From Bondarzewia mesenterica (taxonomy: Eukaryota > Basidiomycota > Agaricomycetes > Russulales > Bondarzewiaceae), in NCBI GenBank assembly GCA_004802705.1, contig SGPL01000654.1, positions 5,072-16,644 of the forward strand: a stretch of 11,573 nt of DNA, written 5' to 3'. Position numbers and translations under genes: made by a program. Within the stretch, counting starts at the first letter, position 1, and each line of letters opens with the position of its first letter. The notes beneath the pieces are model-generated. The model did not search any database and had not been told where the DNA came from. It saw only the letters and a list, made by a program, of their open reading frames with translations. Shown here piece by piece: positions 9,088 through 11,573 of this stretch.

Positions 9088-10585
9088 ATGGCTCTTCAAT
9101 CCTACCTCGGCCTACCCCCTGTTCCTCCAGACTTCAAAGCTCTCACGCCCTTCCTCCAACGCGCAGACGAAGTCAAGTCTCAAGATCCAATAATCGCATA
9201 CTGGTGTACGCCCATCCCCCCCCTTTCCCCATCCAACTCCACGTTTATTCACATCTATTAAACTCCCAGGCGCATACTACGCTGCACAAGTAGGCATCAA
9301 CCTCAAAGCGCCCTCACATGCAAACCGCGTCTTCCTCTCCGCCTTGCTAACCGCCCTCGAATCCCTCCGCGCCACCATCGGTCCCTCTGACGCCGTCGAC
9401 GTCGAGTCCGCGTCCACCGCCTATGCCGAGAACTTCGCCCTCCGCGTCTTCACCTCCGCAGATAACGAGGACCGTCGAGGCGTAGCTACGCGTTCTACCG
9501 CCAAAAAGTTCCTTGCGGCCGCACGTTCCTCGAGGTGCTCAAAGTGTTCGAAGACAAAGGCCCTTGGGAGACGGTAGGCGCATTTCCTCCCCTCGTCTTT
9601 GTCTTTGTCGCCTCCGTCCTGACCAAACCGAAAACATCATTACTGACTGACCCTTTTTGGTTGATGACGACAGCACGCGGAGAAGATACGCTATTCCAAA
9701 TGGAAAGCGGCGGACATCGCGAAGGCCTTCCGCGAAGGTCGCCAACCGACACCTGGTCCCGCCGGTGAAGAACCTACAGAAACATCCGCACCATCGCCCA
9801 CCCCCCCACCTTCGACGACAGACTTAGAACACACGCCTACTCCACCACAGGATGGCGATATCCCGCGCATGTCCACGCCCCAAGCCAAGGCCATCAACCA
9901 ACGCTACAGCACCGTCAGACGCTCTGCCGAAGTCGAACCTCCGAGCTCCGTAGACTGGAGCGTGCAATCGACCATCGGAGGTGACACTGCCGTCTCGCGC
10001 GAGTCGGGCGTTGAGGATGGGAACGCGCGGGTCGAGGGCCGTGAAGATGAAGGGTTTTACGAGCTGTCGAAGAGAGCCGCGCAGTTCCCCCCACCACCAC
10101 CGCCGTCGCCGCCGAGCGGAGAAGAACCACGACCTTCCTCACCTCCGCGCTCAGCACCCTTCACAGGACGCACTTCTCCATCCTTCTCTATAACCTCCTC
10201 CGGTTCTGGCTCTCCATCAAGGAAAACACGCATCTCACGCACGCCTCCATCTACGATTCCGACGACCCCACCCAGCACGGGCTCCCCGGGGCACAGACGC
10301 AGCCGCACGAGCTCCTCCGCCTCTTCCGCCCCTGTCATTCCTCGACCTCTCTCCCCCACGCACTACGTCCCGCGCAACTCCCCTCCCCCGCCACCCGCAC
10401 CCTATCCCTATCCCTCTCGTCAATACGCCCCTCCCCCTCCACAGCCGGCACCGACAGAGTTGGCGCCGTCGACGATCGCCAAGGCGCAGAAGCACTGCCG
10501 GTTCGCGATCTCTGCGTTGGATTATGAGGACGCGGTGCAGGCGCGGAAGGAGTTGAGGGCGGCGTTGGCGGTGCTAGGAGAGTAA
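9088..10585 (+). CDS. VTA1: Vta1/LIP5-type Vps4 cofactor, multivesicular-body sorting
   Basis: Vta1 binds and stimulates the AAA ATPase Vps4, which recycles ESCRT-III on endosomes. Exons are 9088-9205, 9270-9573 and 9674-10585. Introns are 64 nt (GTACGC...CCAG, phase 1) and 100 nt (GTAGGC...ACAG, phase 0, with CTGACTGAC as probable branch site). The N-terminal tandem-MIT-type region begins MALQSYLGLPPVPPDFKALT and includes RADEVKSQDPIIAYWCAYYA and TAKKFLAA. FLEVLKVFEDKGPWET then leads across the second intron into HAEKIRYSKWKAADIAKAF. A long Pro/Ser-rich linker (about residues 280-412) leads to the conserved C-terminal Vps4-binding segment KHCRFAISALDYEDAVQARK, ending at residue 444. One base appears missing after 9523: upstream frame ends FLAAA and downstream frame starts FLEVL, with only two bases between. 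Read literally, the spliced frame would stop at 9825-9827 after about 191 residues. Confidence 0.93.
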
Positions 10586-11091
10586 ATGTTTCTGGTACAG
10601 TGTTGTATATGCGTGTTTTTTTCTTTTTCTTGTTGTTTGGTGGTTGTATGCTCATTTTTTTTCGTTCGTTCTGTCGACGTCCTCGGGTCATCGGTCTGTA
10701 TACTATGTGGACAATGTGATCTATCCCAATTGTAACATCTGCGTCGTTTTATTCTACATACGCACTGTTGTATACTTAATACATGGCATCGACATCTTGA
10801 CCATACGTGTTCTGAGGAGCGTTTGATTCGGATCGAAATGAGGGTCGGCTGCGGACAAGTGTTGTAAGGGAATGCGAGGGTGTGAATCCGGCATCACATC
10901 GGAGGCGAGCATGAGTTGTGGTCACTGCGTGGATCAGCTTGTGCGTCCGTTTCTACAAGTTTTCACCGATCTTCTTTGTCGTTTAGATTAATAGAGGAGC
11001 CAGGTCGAGCTTTTGTCGTGGAGTGGAGCACCAGGTCGGTGGCATTAGCATGAAAGGATATCTCGCGCGTTCGACGTCGTCGAAATCGCAA
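10586..11091. other. Convergent intergenic region, probable 3' UTRs
   Basis: VTA1 ends at 10585 and the minus-strand gene on the right ends at 11092, so this stretch holds two 3' ends. Just after the VTA1 stop it is T-rich (TTTTTTTCTTTTTCTTG), typical of fungal 3' UTRs. No gene or RNA structure was seen. Confidence 0.6.
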
Positions 11092-11573
11092 TCACAAGTG
11101 CATGTTGCCGTTCTCGGTTGCTTGACCTTCCGGCAGTGGACTGTGCGCGCTCGCGGGGCTTTCGAGGAAGAGGTTGTCGTGGATGTGCAGAGAGGACCCT
11201 TCTGTGGGGAGACGGAGGAATCCGGGACGGCCGTGTCGGAGCATGGAGGACGCGGTCGACGTGGGTGGGGGGATGCTCGAGGTCGTGTTGGAGCGGGAGG
11301 AAGTCAGGTAGTCGACGGTGGGCGTTTCGAGCGCGTGGAAGGTCGTCAGCGCTTGTGAGAGCGCGTCGAGCTGCGACCATTAATTCAGGATTCAGCACTG
11401 CGCATGCCATGGAACGCAGATACTTACCTTGACCATGATCCCGTCAATCTCCTCCTTCCGCACCTCGAACCGCTTCTCCGTCTTTTCAAAATCCCCCTCG
11501 CGCTCTTTCCGCCGCCCCTCCTCCGCCTCCTCGCCCTCCCCGACGCCCTCGCCCTCCACATGCAACCGCTCTC
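11092..11573 (-). CDS. 3' part of an unrecognised gene with a charged, coiled-coil-like segment (runs off the window)
   Basis: Two exons are visible: 11428-11573 (cut by the window edge) and 11092-11370, separated by a 57-nt intron (GTAAGT...CGCAG, phase 0). The upstream exon encodes a very Glu/Arg/Lys-rich stretch (VEGEGVGEGEEAEEGRRKER, then FEKTEKRFEVRKEEIDGIM) that looks like a coiled coil or long charged helix. It continues across the splice as VKLDALSQALTTFHALETP. The tail of about 70 residues is Ser/Thr/Pro-rich and ends NGNMHL before TGA at 11092-11094. The ideal donor site and uninterrupted frame make the gene real. I do not recognise the family, and the domain that would identify it is probably outside the window. 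Confidence 0.7.

Noticed and set aside
10057..10495. Long minus-strand open frames opposite the VTA1 linker (Gly/Arg-rich)
   Set aside because: They are shadows of the Pro/Ser-rich, GC-rich linker coding sequence on the plus strand.

Overview
This window looks like nuclear DNA from a filamentous basidiomycete, most likely an Agaricomycete. The evidence is the gene style: compact genes split by short GT-AG introns, mostly 54-64 nt with a few of 82-141 nt. The protein families also fit, notably an Agaricomycete-type GNAT protein ending in LGHW and a fungal arrestin-type adaptor with a long disordered tail. No rRNA, tRNA, CRISPR array or mobile element was seen.

Layout, left to right. (1) 1-830 is N-rich with no gene I can support. 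(2) 831-1921 (+) is a GNAT-fold acetyltransferase, broken on paper by three single-base indels. (3) 2808-6178 (+) is a four-exon arrestin-domain protein of about 1037 residues with LPxY and PPxY motifs, i.e. a candidate arrestin-related trafficking adaptor (ART). (4) 6179-7432 is a gene-poor gap between two converging 3' ends. (5) 7433-8058 (-) is a small unrecognised spliced gene. (6) 8059-9087 is a divergent intergenic region with a TATA box serving gene 7. (7) 9088-10585 (+) is VTA1, the Vps4 cofactor of the ESCRT/multivesicular-body pathway, with one apparent missing base. (8) 11092-11573 (-) is the 3' part of an unrecognised, coiled-coil-like gene that runs off the right edge.

Two genes belong to successive steps of one pathway. 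ART proteins recruit Rsp5-type ubiquitin ligases to plasma-membrane cargo; VTA1 acts at the end of multivesicular-body sorting of such cargo. Their proximity is probably chance, but it gives the window a trafficking theme.

The main unusual signals concern the sequence itself. Scattered N bases occur only up to 4182 and stop in the middle of an ART exon. Within the two N-containing genes, about 26 of 40 Ns by hand count fall on third codon positions, which suggests masked polymorphic sites (for example the two nuclei of a dikaryon) rather than random bad calls. Separately, at least two genes carry single-base frame breaks that look like assembly errors. I did not find a convincing new biological system. 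The best biological leads are the stop-free 141-nt, 3n intron lying between the two PY motifs of the ART, and the two unrecognised genes.
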